Below are positions 1 to 10,992 of a stretch of DNA of 64,000 bases, piece after piece. The stretch comes from Agathobacter rectalis ATCC 33656 (lineage in GTDB: Bacteria > Bacillota > Clostridia > Lachnospirales > Lachnospiraceae). A program made the translations under genes and the position numbers. A model generated the notes under the pieces. The model did not search any database and had not been told where the DNA came from. It saw nothing but the letters and a program-made list of their open reading frames with translations. Location: the NCBI RefSeq assembly GCF_000020605.1, contig NC_012781.1, positions 930,001-994,000 of the forward strand, given 5' to 3'. Positions within the stretch are counted from its first letter, which is position 1. Each line of letters starts with the position of its first letter.

Positions 1-221
1 TGGTATTCGCAAAGCGTGCAGCAGGACAGATGGCGGAGCTTGGCTTTGTAAATGATGAGATAGCAGCCAAAAAGGCCGCAGATAGCATCGACCTCGCAGA
101 CTACAGCGATGAAAAAGCTGTAGAGAGAGAATACAGGAAGCTCGCCATGGAGGCAATAGAGGGCCGCACCGGCGCACAAGACATGAATGCCGAATCAGGT
201 GTCACCTACATTCAGGCATAA
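1..221 (+). CDS. nadB: L-aspartate oxidase, C-terminal end (partial)
   Basis: Only the last 72 or so codons are inside the window; the reading frame is open from base 3 and ends in TAA at 219-221. The visible start of the fragment reads VFAKRAAGQMAE, which resembles the VFGxRAA stretch near the end of the FAD-binding part of NadB. The protein then finishes in a short charged tail, so it would be a NadB without the long helical C-terminal domain of the E. coli enzyme. NadB oxidises L-aspartate to iminoaspartate, the first step of de novo NAD synthesis. The gene is 84 bp upstream of nadC in the same direction, which supports the call. With so little sequence, a related flavoprotein cannot be excluded on homology alone. 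Confidence 0.7.
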   Translation, partial: VFAKRAAGQMAELGFVNDEIAAKKAADSIDLADYSDEKAVEREYRKLAMEAIEGRTGAQDMNAESGVTYIQA

Positions 222-305
222 AAGCAAGTATCACCCCGGCACCACACAGCATAAAAAGTGCGAAACCGTAATAAATAATAATTTGAACGAAAGGAATTTA
301 AATAT

Positions 306-1160
306 ATGTACGATCAGGTAACACTGGGCCTCAACGTAGACCCATTCATATTAAGCGCATTAAAGGAGGACATCACAAGCGAGGACGTGTCCACAAACAG
401 CGTGATGCCACATCCACAGGCAGGAGAGGTGGATTTAATCTGCAAACAGGACGGAATCATCTGTGGACTGCAGGTTTTTGAGAGAGTTTTCACACTGCTT
501 GATGCAGATACAAAGGTAGAGTTTTACGTAAAGGATGGCGATAGGGTAGAAAATAAGCAGCTTATCGGCAAGGTTTACGGAGATATCAGAGTACTCTTGT
601 GCGGTGAGAGAACTGCGCTCAATTATTTACAGCGCATGAGTGGAATTGCCACATATACCAGTCAGGTTGCAGCGCTCTTAGAGGGCACCGGTATCAAGCT
701 TTTGGATACCAGAAAGACAACCCCAAACAATAGAATTTTTGAAAAATACTCGGTCAGAGTCGGTGGTGGAAACAACCACAGATACAATCTCTCGGATGGA
801 GTGCTTCTTAAGGATAACCACATCGGAGCAGCTGGCGGCGTAAAAGAGGCAATCGCCATGGCAAAGGCCTATGCTCCGTTTGTCAGAAAGATTGAGGTTG
901 AGGTAGAGAGCTTTGATATGGTGAAGGATGCGGTTGAAGCCGGTGCCGACATTATCATGCTCGACAACATGTCCACAGAGCTTTTAAAGCAGTGCATCGA
1001 CTACATTGACGGCAGAGCCGAAATTGAGGTTTCGGGAAATGTTACCAAAGAAAATATTGCAAGAATAAAGGGTCTTGGTGTAGACTATGTATCAAGTGGT
1101 GCGCTCACACATTCAGCGCCTATTATGGATTTATCACTTAAAAATCTACACGCAGTATAG
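306..1160 (+). CDS. nadC: nicotinate-nucleotide pyrophosphorylase (quinolinate phosphoribosyltransferase)
   Basis: 284 residues, the usual length for NadC. The enzyme decarboxylates quinolinate and joins it to PRPP, giving nicotinate mononucleotide, CO2 and pyrophosphate in the cytoplasm. Recognisable family stretches are LLDTRKTTP (about residues 136-144), the HRYNLSDGVLLKDNH block (about 158-172), EVEVESFD (about 198-205), IMLDNMS, and the C-terminal VDYVSSGALTHSAP. The upstream AAAGGAATTTAAATAT gives a ribosome binding site for the ATG at 306. It lies between nadB and the repressor niaR, completing a nad operon read left to right. No anomalies were seen. Confidence 0.96.
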   Translation: MYDQVTLGLNVDPFILSALKEDITSEDVSTNSVMPHPQAGEVDLICKQDGIICGLQVFERVFTLLDADTKVEFYVKDGDRVENKQLIGKVYGDIRVLLCGERTALNYLQRMSGIATYTSQVAALLEGTGIKLLDTRKTTPNNRIFEKYSVRVGGGNNHRYNLSDGVLLKDNHIGAAGGVKEAIAMAKAYAPFVRKIEVEVESFDMVKDAVEAGADIIMLDNMSTELLKQCIDYIDGRAEIEVSGNVTKENIARIKGLGVDYVSSGALTHSAPIMDLSLKNLHAV

Positions 1161-1219
1161 ATTTTAGATTGCCGGTCGCACTATGCTGTGACAGTAATGT
1201 TTTACAGAAAGGAACGAAA

Positions 1220-1783
1220 ATGAACGGTGATGAGAGAAGAAAAAAAATAATAAATATTCTATCCTCGTCAAAGTCGCCTGTGGCGGGAGTTGCGCTTGCA
1301 AAGGAGCTTGATGTGAGTCGTCAGGTGATTGTGCAGGACATAGCACTGCTTCGAGCAAACGGAGCCGCGATTTTTTCGACAAACAGAGGATATCTGATAC
1401 AGGCGGATAAGCAGTATTCGAGAGTATTAAAGGTGGTTCACGAGGATGATGAAGTAGAGGAGGAGCTTTCAACAATAGTTGATGCCGGAGGCCATGTGAA
1501 GGACGTATTTGTATACCACAAGGTCTACGGAGTGATCCGCGCTAATATGGACATCAAGTCCAGACGTGATGTCAGAAATTACCTGGAGGAAATCCGCACA
1601 GGAAAGTCCAGCCTTCTTAAAAATGTAACTTCAGGTTATCACTATCACACAATATGTGCGGAGAGTGAAGAGGTGCTTGATGCCATACAGGAGGAGCTTA
1701 AGCAGAAGGGCTTCCTTGCAAAGCTGCAGGACTATGAGCCGGTGGATTTCTGGGGAGACAACGAGGACGAGGCAAAGGCTTAA
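1220..1783 (+). CDS. niaR: NiaR (YrxA) nicotinate-responsive transcriptional repressor
   Basis: 187 residues from the ATG at 1220, chosen because AAAGGAACG lies about 7 nt upstream; an in-frame ATG at 1169 lacks a good site. Residues about 5-60 form a winged HTH (HTH_11) with VALAKELDVSRQVIVQDIALLR as the recognition region. Residues about 75-175 form a 3H domain with its conserved histidines in the HVKDVFVYH and GYHYHT stretches. Family members use nicotinic acid as corepressor with a bound metal and repress NAD synthesis and niacin uptake genes. It directly follows nadC, so autogenous control of the nad operon is likely. The operator would lie upstream of the window. A strong terminator follows. 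Confidence 0.93.
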   Translation: MNGDERRKKIINILSSSKSPVAGVALAKELDVSRQVIVQDIALLRANGAAIFSTNRGYLIQADKQYSRVLKVVHEDDEVEEELSTIVDAGGHVKDVFVYHKVYGVIRANMDIKSRRDVRNYLEEIRTGKSSLLKNVTSGYHYHTICAESEEVLDAIQEELKQKGFLAKLQDYEPVDFWGDNEDEAKA

Positions 1784-1817
1784 TTTTATCGTAAAGTTAA
1801 AGCGTAATATAATAATT

Positions 1818-1846
1818 GCCCGGGTGAAAGCCCGGGCTGTTTTTTG
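1818..1846 (+). terminator. Rho-independent terminator of the nad operon
   Basis: Perfect 7-bp GC-rich stem GCCCGGG (1818-1824) / CCCGGGC (1831-1837), loop TGAAAG, followed by a T-rich run. It lies just after niaR and before the convergent DUF4867 gene. Confidence 0.93.
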
Positions 1847-1850
1847 CTTT

Positions 1851-2468
1851 TTATTTAATTTCCAGATTTTCACCTGTAAGCCCTATGTATGATCCATCAG
1901 GAAGTCCACCTTCAGGATGTCCGATGAGCCATTTGTTTTTAGCTGCAAGAAGAGCATCTTCTCCGCCGGTGTGTGGATGTTCCAGGGCTTCATTTGTGCC
2001 TTTTGGAAGTACAACGGCTACCAGAAATCCGCCAGCAGATGCATTACATGGTGCGTAGTGCAGTGTTGTGGCATAAAGCTCGACTGCTGTTCCGGAAGGA
2101 ATCCTGAAAGCTTCCATCAAAGAGGTATCATATGTATTTTCCACGGAGATATCCTGCTGTCGGCCGAGTATCAGTATGGCATCAGTTGCGGCAATATTGA
2201 CCTCAGAGCATCTGTGATATTCAACAGCATTGAGCTTATGATTGTTGCCTATGCACCAGCCTATCTGTATAGGAAGCTCCCCGTATGTTTTCTGTTGTAA
2301 TTCTGTAGCGCATTTTAGCTTTTCAAGTGCAGAAATGGATGGCTCATAAACCACATCAGCAGGAATTTCTACTGTCTGCATTGTGCTGACCAGCTCTGTA
2401 AGATCTATAGAGTCGATCACCTTTCCATATTTCTTAAAACATTCTTCTGTTATTTCATGTATGATCAT
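1851..2468 (-). CDS. DUF4867 family protein (cupin-like, ureidoglycolate-lyase-related fold)
   Basis: 205 residues. The mid-protein block GWCIGNNHKLNAVEYHRCSE followed by ATDAILILG is typical of DUF4867, a family often annotated only by this name and thought to have a cupin-type fold. The substrate is unknown to me. The start is well supported by AGGAGG about 9 nt upstream on the minus strand. It is convergent with the nad operon and divergent from the xylo-oligosaccharide locus, so it may be part of carbohydrate metabolism, but nothing in the sequence proves this. No signal peptide or membrane segment. Confidence 0.75.
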   Translation of the reverse strand: MIIHEITEECFKKYGKVIDSIDLTELVSTMQTVEIPADVVYEPSISALEKLKCATELQQKTYGELPIQIGWCIGNNHKLNAVEYHRCSEVNIAATDAILILGRQQDISVENTYDTSLMEAFRIPSGTAVELYATTLHYAPCNASAGGFLVAVVLPKGTNEALEHPHTGGEDALLAAKNKWLIGHPEGGLPDGSYIGLTGENLEIK

Positions 2469-2583
2469 TATATGGTCCTCCTGATTTTTAAAATTGTAAA
2501 AATTATAATGTATGACAGAGAAAATGTCAGCAGGATAAATTATTGTTTTATACCCTAGTTATTAGATATATTTATTTTAGGAT

Positions 2584-2612
2584 TTGTAAAAATATTTTTT
2601 ATGGAATATAAT
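2584..2612 (+). promoter_or_regulatory. sigma-A-type promoter for the first solute-binding protein gene
   Basis: TTGTAA (2584-2589), a 17-bp spacer, and TATAAT (2607-2612), about 60 bp before the start of the downstream gene. The preceding region is very AT-rich. Confidence 0.6.
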
Positions 2613-2671
2613 GACTATTATGCAATTTTATAGCAGAGACTGAACAAAAGAAAATAGGGAGAAAACATGGT

Positions 2672-4297
2672 ATGAAAAAAAGATTGGTTTCCTCAGCGGT
2701 TACAGTGGCATTGTTTATCGGACTTATAGCCGGTGTTACTTTTCAATCGTCAGATAAAAAAGAAATAAAGCATTTTACGGCTTTTTTTTCTGTAGAAGGA
2801 GATAATATAGATCCGGATAATGATATAAAGCAGCTCATAGCAGAGCAGATCGGTGCTGAATGTGAGGAAACCTGGCTTGTTGGACAGGATAAGGACGATG
2901 CAATAAATTCTCTAATAGCAACCGGGAAATATCCGGATTTTGTATTGGGTGAGACTGCGCTGTATGAGGCAGATGCACTCATTCCAATAGATGAATACTG
3001 GGACGATTATCCGAACATAAAAGAATATCTCAGTGATGAACAATGGGAAAAGTTAAGACAGCCGGATGGACACATATATTGGATTCCACAGTTTGGAGTA
3101 TCACATGGGGATGATGTGGAGATGCTGCATAATGGTGAAGCCTTCTGGATTCAGACAAGAGTATTAAAATGGGCTGGATATCCAAAGATTACAACGATAG
3201 AGCAGTACTTTGACCTGATAGAAAGCTATGTACAGGCAAATCCAACAATGCCGGATGGAACAGAAAATATACCATTTACGATGCTTTGTGATGACTGGCG
3301 GTATTTTTGTCTTGAAAATGTACCGCAGTTTCTGGACGGATTTCCAAACGATGGAAGCTGTATGGTGGACACGGAAACCAAAAAAGTGATGGATTACAAT
3401 GTGAGCGACACAGCCAAAAGATATTTCGGAAAGCTTAACGAAGAGTTCCATAAAGGAATAATGGATCCCGGGGCGTTTAATGCCACCTATGATCAATATC
3501 TGGATAAGCTGTCAACAGGAGCTGTGCTTGGGATGGTCGACCAGTGGTGGCAGTTTTATTATACAATAGATCCTGTATTCAAAAAACAGAATCTGGCACA
3601 GCTTGGGTGTGATTATGTTCCTCTTCCTGTCACGATTGATGATGGTATTCACAACAGATGGCATACAAACAGGATGGCAGAAATAGATTATTCTTCAGGA
3701 GTGTCCATTACCACCTCCTGTAAAGATATCGAAGGTGCGATGAAGTTTGTCAGTGATCTTCTGGAATCTGATATCATAAGAGAAAGGTTCTGGGGGGAGG
3801 AGGGCAAGGACTATTCAGTCGATGAAAACGGTTTGTTTTACCTTACCAATGAGCAGGCAGAGAAAAAAAGTGACAGCTCATATCATACAGCGCATATGTG
3901 TTCGTACTCATACTTTCCAAGAGTGGAGGGAATGCTTGATGATGGTATAAATGCGTTTTCAATGGAGTTTCAGCAGAACGAGTTTTTCAGAAATCAGCCT
4001 GTGGATATTCAGGAATGTTTTAAAGCCTATGGAGTGGAAAACTATGTAGATATGCTTGGAAAAAATGAGGCTCCCGGCTCGTGGTATCCGATGTATTCAT
4101 ATTCAGATTCAATTCCTTCGACCTCTGAATGTGGGAAAGCAAAGAATAATATTGTGGCAGTAAAGAAAATATGGCTGCCGCAGGTTATCATGGCAGATGA
4201 TTTTGGTGCTGCCTGGGATCAGTATATGGAGAAGTACAATGCCTGTAATCCACAGATATATTTTGATTATTTACAGCAAAAGGTAAATGAAAATTAG
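2672..4297 (+). CDS. ABC-type solute-binding protein, secreted paralogue lacking a lipobox cysteine
   Basis: 541 residues, a clear full-length paralogue of the binding protein at 17751-19415. They share blocks such as DGHIYWIPQFG, EAFWIQ(T/A)RVLKWA, ANPTM(P/A)DGTENIP and DGSCMVD. It belongs to the LplA/YtcQ-like extracellular binding proteins of CUT1 importers, here most likely for xylo-oligosaccharides. The N-terminus has a positively charged start and a hydrophobic core, but where the paralogue has the lipobox FAGC this protein has IAGV, so it cannot be lipid-anchored in the normal way. It would be either secreted or held by an uncleaved helix. The start at 2672 has AGGGAGA 9 nt upstream. 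It opens the accessory sugar locus. Confidence 0.88.
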   Translation: MKKRLVSSAVTVALFIGLIAGVTFQSSDKKEIKHFTAFFSVEGDNIDPDNDIKQLIAEQIGAECEETWLVGQDKDDAINSLIATGKYPDFVLGETALYEADALIPIDEYWDDYPNIKEYLSDEQWEKLRQPDGHIYWIPQFGVSHGDDVEMLHNGEAFWIQTRVLKWAGYPKITTIEQYFDLIESYVQANPTMPDGTENIPFTMLCDDWRYFCLENVPQFLDGFPNDGSCMVDTETKKVMDYNVSDTAKRYFGKLNEEFHKGIMDPGAFNATYDQYLDKLSTGAVLGMVDQWWQFYYTIDPVFKKQNLAQLGCDYVPLPVTIDDGIHNRWHTNRMAEIDYSSGVSITTSCKDIEGAMKFVSDLLESDIIRERFWGEEGKDYSVDENGLFYLTNEQAEKKSDSSYHTAHMCSYSYFPRVEGMLDDGINAFSMEFQQNEFFRNQPVDIQECFKAYGVENYVDMLGKNEAPGSWYPMYSYSDSIPSTSECGKAKNNIVAVKKIWLPQVIMADDFGAAWDQYMEKYNACNPQIYFDYLQQKVNEN

Positions 4298-4337
4298 CAA
4301 TATTTGAATACTGTTTGGCAATTTATTAATAGAATAA

Positions 4338-6326
<1,989 letters not shown>

Positions 6327-6350
6327 AACAGCGACAAAAAGGAGAGAAAA

Positions 6351-7493
6351 ATGGCAGGAGCATATAAGACAGGCAAATACAGAAATATATTCAAAGAGTA
6401 TGGGTATCCGGAAGAAGAAATTCAAAAAAGAGTAGAGGATACTTTTAACACGATATTCTATGGGAATGATGATGAACGTTTTTATCATGAAGCCGGTGAT
6501 GATATGGGATATATGGAGGATACCGGCAATCATGATGTGAGAACCGAGGGAATGTCATATGGCATGATGGTATGTGTACAGCTGGACAAAAAAGCAGAGT
6601 TTGACAGACTGTGGAAATGGGTGCGCACATATATGTATATAGAAGATGGTCCGGCAAAAAATTATTTTGCGTGGTCATGTCAGACAAACGGAAAGCGAAA
6701 TGCCGATGGACCGGCACCTGATGGTGAAGAGTATTTTGCAATGGCATTATTTTTCGCCTCTAAAAGATGGGGAGATGGCGATGGTATATTCTGCTACAGC
6801 AAAGAGGCACAAAATATCTTAAGGGAGTGTGTACACAAGGGTGAGCCGGGACACAGCGGAGAGCCAATGTGGGAGCCTTCCAACAAGCTGATAAAGTTTG
6901 TCACAAATATGGATTTCAGTGATCCTTCATACCATCTGCCGCATTTTTATGAACTTTTTGCCCAAAGGGCTTATGAGGAGGACCGAGACTTCTGGAAAGA
7001 AGCAGCAGCTGCCAGCAGAGCATATCTGCACAGTGCATGCCATGAAAAGACAGGACTTAGCGCAGAATATGCAGATTATGACGGAAAGCCTCATACGGGG
7101 CATCAGGAAATATTTGGAAGACATGACTGGTATTACAGTGATGCATACCGCACGATCGCCAATATAGCGATGGATCATCTGTGGTTTGATGCAGATCCGT
7201 GGCAGATTAAAACGGCAGAAAGGCTTCAGAAGTTTTATTGTGAGGATCAGAAGGACAATTGGGATGGGGTATTTCTTATAGATGGTACACCGCTTGATGA
7301 GAAGGCACTTCATCCGGTAGCAATCATTGCTGTTAATGCAGAAGCTTCACTCGCAGCAGATGGAAAATATGCAAAGCAATGTGTTGAAAAGTTCTGGAAC
7401 ACTCCGCTTAGGACAGGTGACAGGAGATACTATGACAATTTCCTTTACATGTTTGCAATGTTAGCACTTTCAGGAAATTACAGGATTTATTGA
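6351..7493 (+). CDS. GH8 reducing-end xylose-releasing exo-oligoxylanase
   Basis: 380 residues, the length of the Rex enzymes of family GH8. The general acid is Glu66 in RTEGMSYGM and the putative base is Asp124 in APDGEEYF. The pair is spaced as in the characterised Bacillus halodurans Rex. These enzymes cut single xylose units from the reducing end of xylo-oligosaccharides. There is no signal peptide, so it acts in the cytoplasm on imported oligomers. It lies 24 bp after the esterase gene with AAAAGGAG before the ATG, and is followed by a strong terminator, so these genes form the first transcription unit of the locus. Confidence 0.92.
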   Translation: MAGAYKTGKYRNIFKEYGYPEEEIQKRVEDTFNTIFYGNDDERFYHEAGDDMGYMEDTGNHDVRTEGMSYGMMVCVQLDKKAEFDRLWKWVRTYMYIEDGPAKNYFAWSCQTNGKRNADGPAPDGEEYFAMALFFASKRWGDGDGIFCYSKEAQNILRECVHKGEPGHSGEPMWEPSNKLIKFVTNMDFSDPSYHLPHFYELFAQRAYEEDRDFWKEAAAASRAYLHSACHEKTGLSAEYADYDGKPHTGHQEIFGRHDWYYSDAYRTIANIAMDHLWFDADPWQIKTAERLQKFYCEDQKDNWDGVFLIDGTPLDEKALHPVAIIAVNAEASLAADGKYAKQCVEKFWNTPLRTGDRRYYDNFLYMFAMLALSGNYRIY

Positions 7494-7571
7494 TTTTAAT
7501 ATACAAGAACCTTAAGCTGGAATGATGAAACAGTCATAAACTATAAAAGACAGGACAAATATCTATAATTT

Positions 7572-7599
7572 CTCCCGGTGCAAAGCACCGGGAGTTTTT
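7572..7599 (+). terminator. Rho-independent terminator after the GH8 gene
   Basis: Perfect 10-bp stem CTCCCGGTGC (7572-7581) / GCACCGGGAG (7585-7594), loop AAA, then TTTTT. Confidence 0.96.
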
Positions 7600-7652
7600 G
7601 TATCATATAATCATTATAGCTGATAAAATTGACACAACAAGGAGGCAGCAAG

Positions 7653-9401
7653 ATGGCAGGTCCAAAAGCACCAAAGGATCCGGAAAGAAAAAGAGCGTAT
7701 TTCTACATCATGAAGGATAAGGATATATACGGCTCAGTACAGGAAGATGGAAGCATTATACATTTTATATATGAAAGCGATGGAAGACTGATAAACAGTG
7801 CACAGATAGCCGGAAATATAGAAAATAAAGAGGAACTGGGGCTGTTAGAGACAGTGGAAGGTTTTGGCAGGCTTGTACACAGCATAGGTGTATCTGTGGA
7901 AACAGATAATCAAAACGAACAGATCGAATTTGTGTTTCAGATGTACGGAAAGCAGGACCTGTACGGAGGCGGTACTAATCTTAAGGTAAAGCTGACGGGC
8001 GATGGAATGGAGAGAAAGATATACCTGTCAGATTATAAGTGGACACCGGATGATGATATACCGGGACAGATAAAGTTCATATTTAATACACCGGATATCA
8101 TGGGAAAAGCGAGTGTCAGACTGTATCTGAATGACGGCTATGAGGCTCCGGCAGATATTGAGGAAACAGAGGTGGATATGAACTCTGATGAATACTGCAG
8201 GATGATAAGTCATTCGCTTATGAATATGGGAAATGCATACCGCATAAGAAAAGCCATCGAAAAGACAAGAGCCGGAAAAGAGGTAACACTTGCATACATC
8301 GGTGGATCTATCACACAGGGAGCAGGTGCGGCACCTATAAATACAGAGTGCTACGCATACAAATCCTATCAGCTTTTCCAGAAGCGGTTTTCCGCAAAGA
8401 ATAATGTGAAATTCATAAAAGCCGGTGTGGGCGGCACACCATCGGAGCTGGGAATGATCAGATTTGACAGGGATGTACTAAGAGACGGACAGCAGCCTGA
8501 TATAGTAGTTATTGAATTTGCTGTAAATGATGAGGGGGATGAGACAAAGGGCGACTGCTATGAAAGCCTTGTACGTAAAGTACTTAATCTGCCATGGAAA
8601 CCGGCAGTCATATTGCTTTTTTCCGTATTTGCAAATGACTGGAACCTTCAAGACCGCCTAAGCCCGGTTGGAAAGCTCTATGATCTGCCTATGGTAAGCG
8701 TGCTGGATGCGGTTTCCCCTCAGTTTGCATTAAAAAATGACGAGGGAAGGGTAATAACCAAAAATCAGTTTTTCTATGATATGTTTCATCCGGGCAATGC
8801 AGGCCATTCCGTCATGGCAGACTGCATAGAGTATCTTTTTGAAAAAATAGATCAGGCAGGGCATGCAAGTTTGAATGCATTTGAACTGGGACTGACAGAG
8901 GAAAAAATATTGCAGGAAAAACTAAATCTTGCACCGGTAATAGGAAACAGCTTTGAAAATATAAGACTGCTCGACAAAAAGGATATATATGCAAAGGCAT
9001 ATATTGACGAGGGTGGCTTTGATTCGACAGATACACAGCTGCAAAGCGTTGAGATGGATGATCAGCTTTCGCTGACTCCGGAATTCCCGTATAACTGGAT
9101 GTATGATGGCACAAAAAATACATTAAACAGGGTAAAAGCGTATTTCGAGCTTGAGATGGAGTGCAGGGCACTTCTCCTTGTATTTAAGGATTCGGGAGAG
9201 GTAAACGTGGGAAAGGCGAAGGTATATGTGGACGGAGAATATCATTTTACGGCTGATCCACATATCAATAACTGGCAGCACTGCAATGCGGTAATAATAT
9301 TTAACAATAAGACCAGTGAAAATCATGTTGTAAGAATTGAAATTGAAGAGGAAGACAGAGACAAGCAGTTTACGATACTGGGCTTTGGATATGTATTATA
9401 G
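7653..9401 (+). CDS. SGNH/GDSL-family carbohydrate acetylesterase
   Basis: 582 residues from the ATG at 7653; AAGGAGG lies 7 nt upstream, so the longer TTG-started reading from 7629 is rejected. Residues about 195-400 are an SGNH hydrolase: Ser219 in YIGGSITQG, a glycine block GVGGT, Asn292 in FAVND, and Asp376/His379 in DMFHPGNAGH. The flanking N-terminal (about 1-180) and C-terminal (about 420-582) regions look like beta-sandwich substrate-binding modules. Similar multi-domain acetylesterases occur in Roseburia xylan and mannan loci, where they deacetylate imported oligosaccharides. No signal peptide. It starts the second block of the locus after a terminator. Confidence 0.85.
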   Translation: MAGPKAPKDPERKRAYFYIMKDKDIYGSVQEDGSIIHFIYESDGRLINSAQIAGNIENKEELGLLETVEGFGRLVHSIGVSVETDNQNEQIEFVFQMYGKQDLYGGGTNLKVKLTGDGMERKIYLSDYKWTPDDDIPGQIKFIFNTPDIMGKASVRLYLNDGYEAPADIEETEVDMNSDEYCRMISHSLMNMGNAYRIRKAIEKTRAGKEVTLAYIGGSITQGAGAAPINTECYAYKSYQLFQKRFSAKNNVKFIKAGVGGTPSELGMIRFDRDVLRDGQQPDIVVIEFAVNDEGDETKGDCYESLVRKVLNLPWKPAVILLFSVFANDWNLQDRLSPVGKLYDLPMVSVLDAVSPQFALKNDEGRVITKNQFFYDMFHPGNAGHSVMADCIEYLFEKIDQAGHASLNAFELGLTEEKILQEKLNLAPVIGNSFENIRLLDKKDIYAKAYIDEGGFDSTDTQLQSVEMDDQLSLTPEFPYNWMYDGTKNTLNRVKAYFELEMECRALLLVFKDSGEVNVGKAKVYVDGEYHFTADPHINNWQHCNAVIIFNNKTSENHVVRIEIEEEDRDKQFTILGFGYVL

Positions 9402-9420
9402 AGAATGAGAGGTAAGAGAC

Positions 9421-10992
9421 ATGGTAACAGCAAAAAATCCAATACTTTCAGGTTTTTATCCTGATCCATCAATATGTAGAGTCGGGGAAGACTATTATCT
9501 GGTGACATCAAGCTTTGTGTATGCACCGGGTGTTCCCATATTTCATAGCCGGGATCTGGCTCATTGGGAGCAGATTGGCAATATACTTGACAGACCATCG
9601 CAGCTATGCGTGGAAAATGAAGAAATATCGAGAGGTATTTTTGCACCGACCATAAGATATCATGAAGGAACTTTTTTTATGATAACGACCAATGTATCGC
9701 ATGGCGGCAATTTTATAGTGACAGCGCAGGATCCGGCAGGACCGTGGTCTGATCCGTATTATTTGGGAGAAGAAGCAGTAGGAATAGACCCAAGCCTTTT
9801 CTTTGATGATGACGGCAGATGTTATTACTGTGGCACACGCCCAAACCCTGAAGGAGTACGCTACAATGGAGACTGGGAGATATGGATACAGGAGCTTGAT
9901 CTTGGAACCATGAAGCTTAAGGGCAGGAGCATGGCCATATGGAAAGGTGCTGTAAAGGGCTGCATATGGCCGGAAGGACCACATATCTACAAGATAAACG
10001 GATATTATTATCTGATGCATGCAGAGGGCGGCACCGGACCGGAGCACAGTATAACGATAGCAAGAAGCACGGAGCTTTTTAAATGGTTTGAAGGATGTCC
10101 GAGAAATCCGATATTTACACACAGAAATCTGGGGATGGATTATCCGGTCATCTATGCAGGACATGGTGATCTGGTGGATGATATAAACGGAAACTGGTAT
10201 GTGGTCATGCTTGCGTCAAGACCATGCAAAAAGCACAGCAGTATGGGCAGGGAAACCTTTATTGCAAAAACAATATGGGAAAACGAATGGCCGGTAATAG
10301 CACCCGGGATAGGACACCTTGAGGATACGGTAGATATACCGCTTGAAGAGTGCAGATTTATAGATGAGATATCAGAAAATGATTTTATAACTTTCTGCGA
10401 AGCCAAGCCTGATAAGAGGCTGGTTGGAATAGGAAAACGCAACGAGTCTTTTTACTCCCTTAAGGAAAATCCGGGAGTACTGAGACTGTACACAAACAAA
10501 GAGCAGATCACTGATCTTGGCACAAGTGCATTTCTTGGACTAAGACAGAAGGGCTATGAGTTTACGGTAAAGACAGCAGTGCGTTTTATCCCACAGTCGG
10601 ATAATGAGACGGCAGGACTTGTACTTTTCCAGAACAATGAGAATCATCTTCGCGCTGAGATAACAATGGAAGCCCAAAGGCTGGTATTTGTGGTGACTAC
10701 ACATATTAAGGGAACTGACAAAAAGATAGCAGTGGCAGATATTATGGAGTACAGCGTTACAGAAAAAAATCCACTGTGGAATATATGTATGATCTGTAAG
10801 GAACAGGAAGCATCTATATGGATAGGTACGGCCGAAAAGAGCGTAAAAGTCGCAGAAAAAATAAGTCTGCTGCCATATACCACAGAAGAAGCAGGTGGCT
10901 TTGTGGGCTGTACGGTCGGTATGTATGCATCCTCAAATGGCAGCAATAGTGATAACTATGCAGAATTTTCATACATAATGCTCACCCAATAA
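9421..10992 (+). CDS. GH43 beta-xylosidase / alpha-L-arabinofuranosidase
   Basis: 523 residues. The five-bladed propeller domain carries the GH43 catalytic set: Asp15 in YPDPS (base), Asp123 in GIDPSLFF (pKa modulator) and Glu185 in WPEGPHIY (acid). The C-terminal 190 or so residues form the beta-sandwich common in subfamilies around GH43_11/12. The enzyme would remove xylose or arabinose from the non-reducing side of imported arabinoxylo-oligosaccharides in the cytoplasm; subfamily and side-chain preference cannot be settled by eye. It follows the acetylesterase by 19 bp with GAGAGG before its ATG. Its last 11 bp overlap the convergent AraC gene. Confidence 0.92.
   Translation: MVTAKNPILSGFYPDPSICRVGEDYYLVTSSFVYAPGVPIFHSRDLAHWEQIGNILDRPSQLCVENEEISRGIFAPTIRYHEGTFFMITTNVSHGGNFIVTAQDPAGPWSDPYYLGEEAVGIDPSLFFDDDGRCYYCGTRPNPEGVRYNGDWEIWIQELDLGTMKLKGRSMAIWKGAVKGCIWPEGPHIYKINGYYYLMHAEGGTGPEHSITIARSTELFKWFEGCPRNPIFTHRNLGMDYPVIYAGHGDLVDDINGNWYVVMLASRPCKKHSSMGRETFIAKTIWENEWPVIAPGIGHLEDTVDIPLEECRFIDEISENDFITFCEAKPDKRLVGIGKRNESFYSLKENPGVLRLYTNKEQITDLGTSAFLGLRQKGYEFTVKTAVRFIPQSDNETAGLVLFQNNENHLRAEITMEAQRLVFVVTTHIKGTDKKIAVADIMEYSVTEKNPLWNICMICKEQEASIWIGTAEKSVKVAEKISLLPYTTEEAGGFVGCTVGMYASSNGSNSDNYAEFSYIMLTQ

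Noticed and set aside
9604-10164. 186-codon minus-strand frame inside the GH43 gene
   Set aside because: Shadow frame, rich in Tyr, Ser and Arg, without a start signal.
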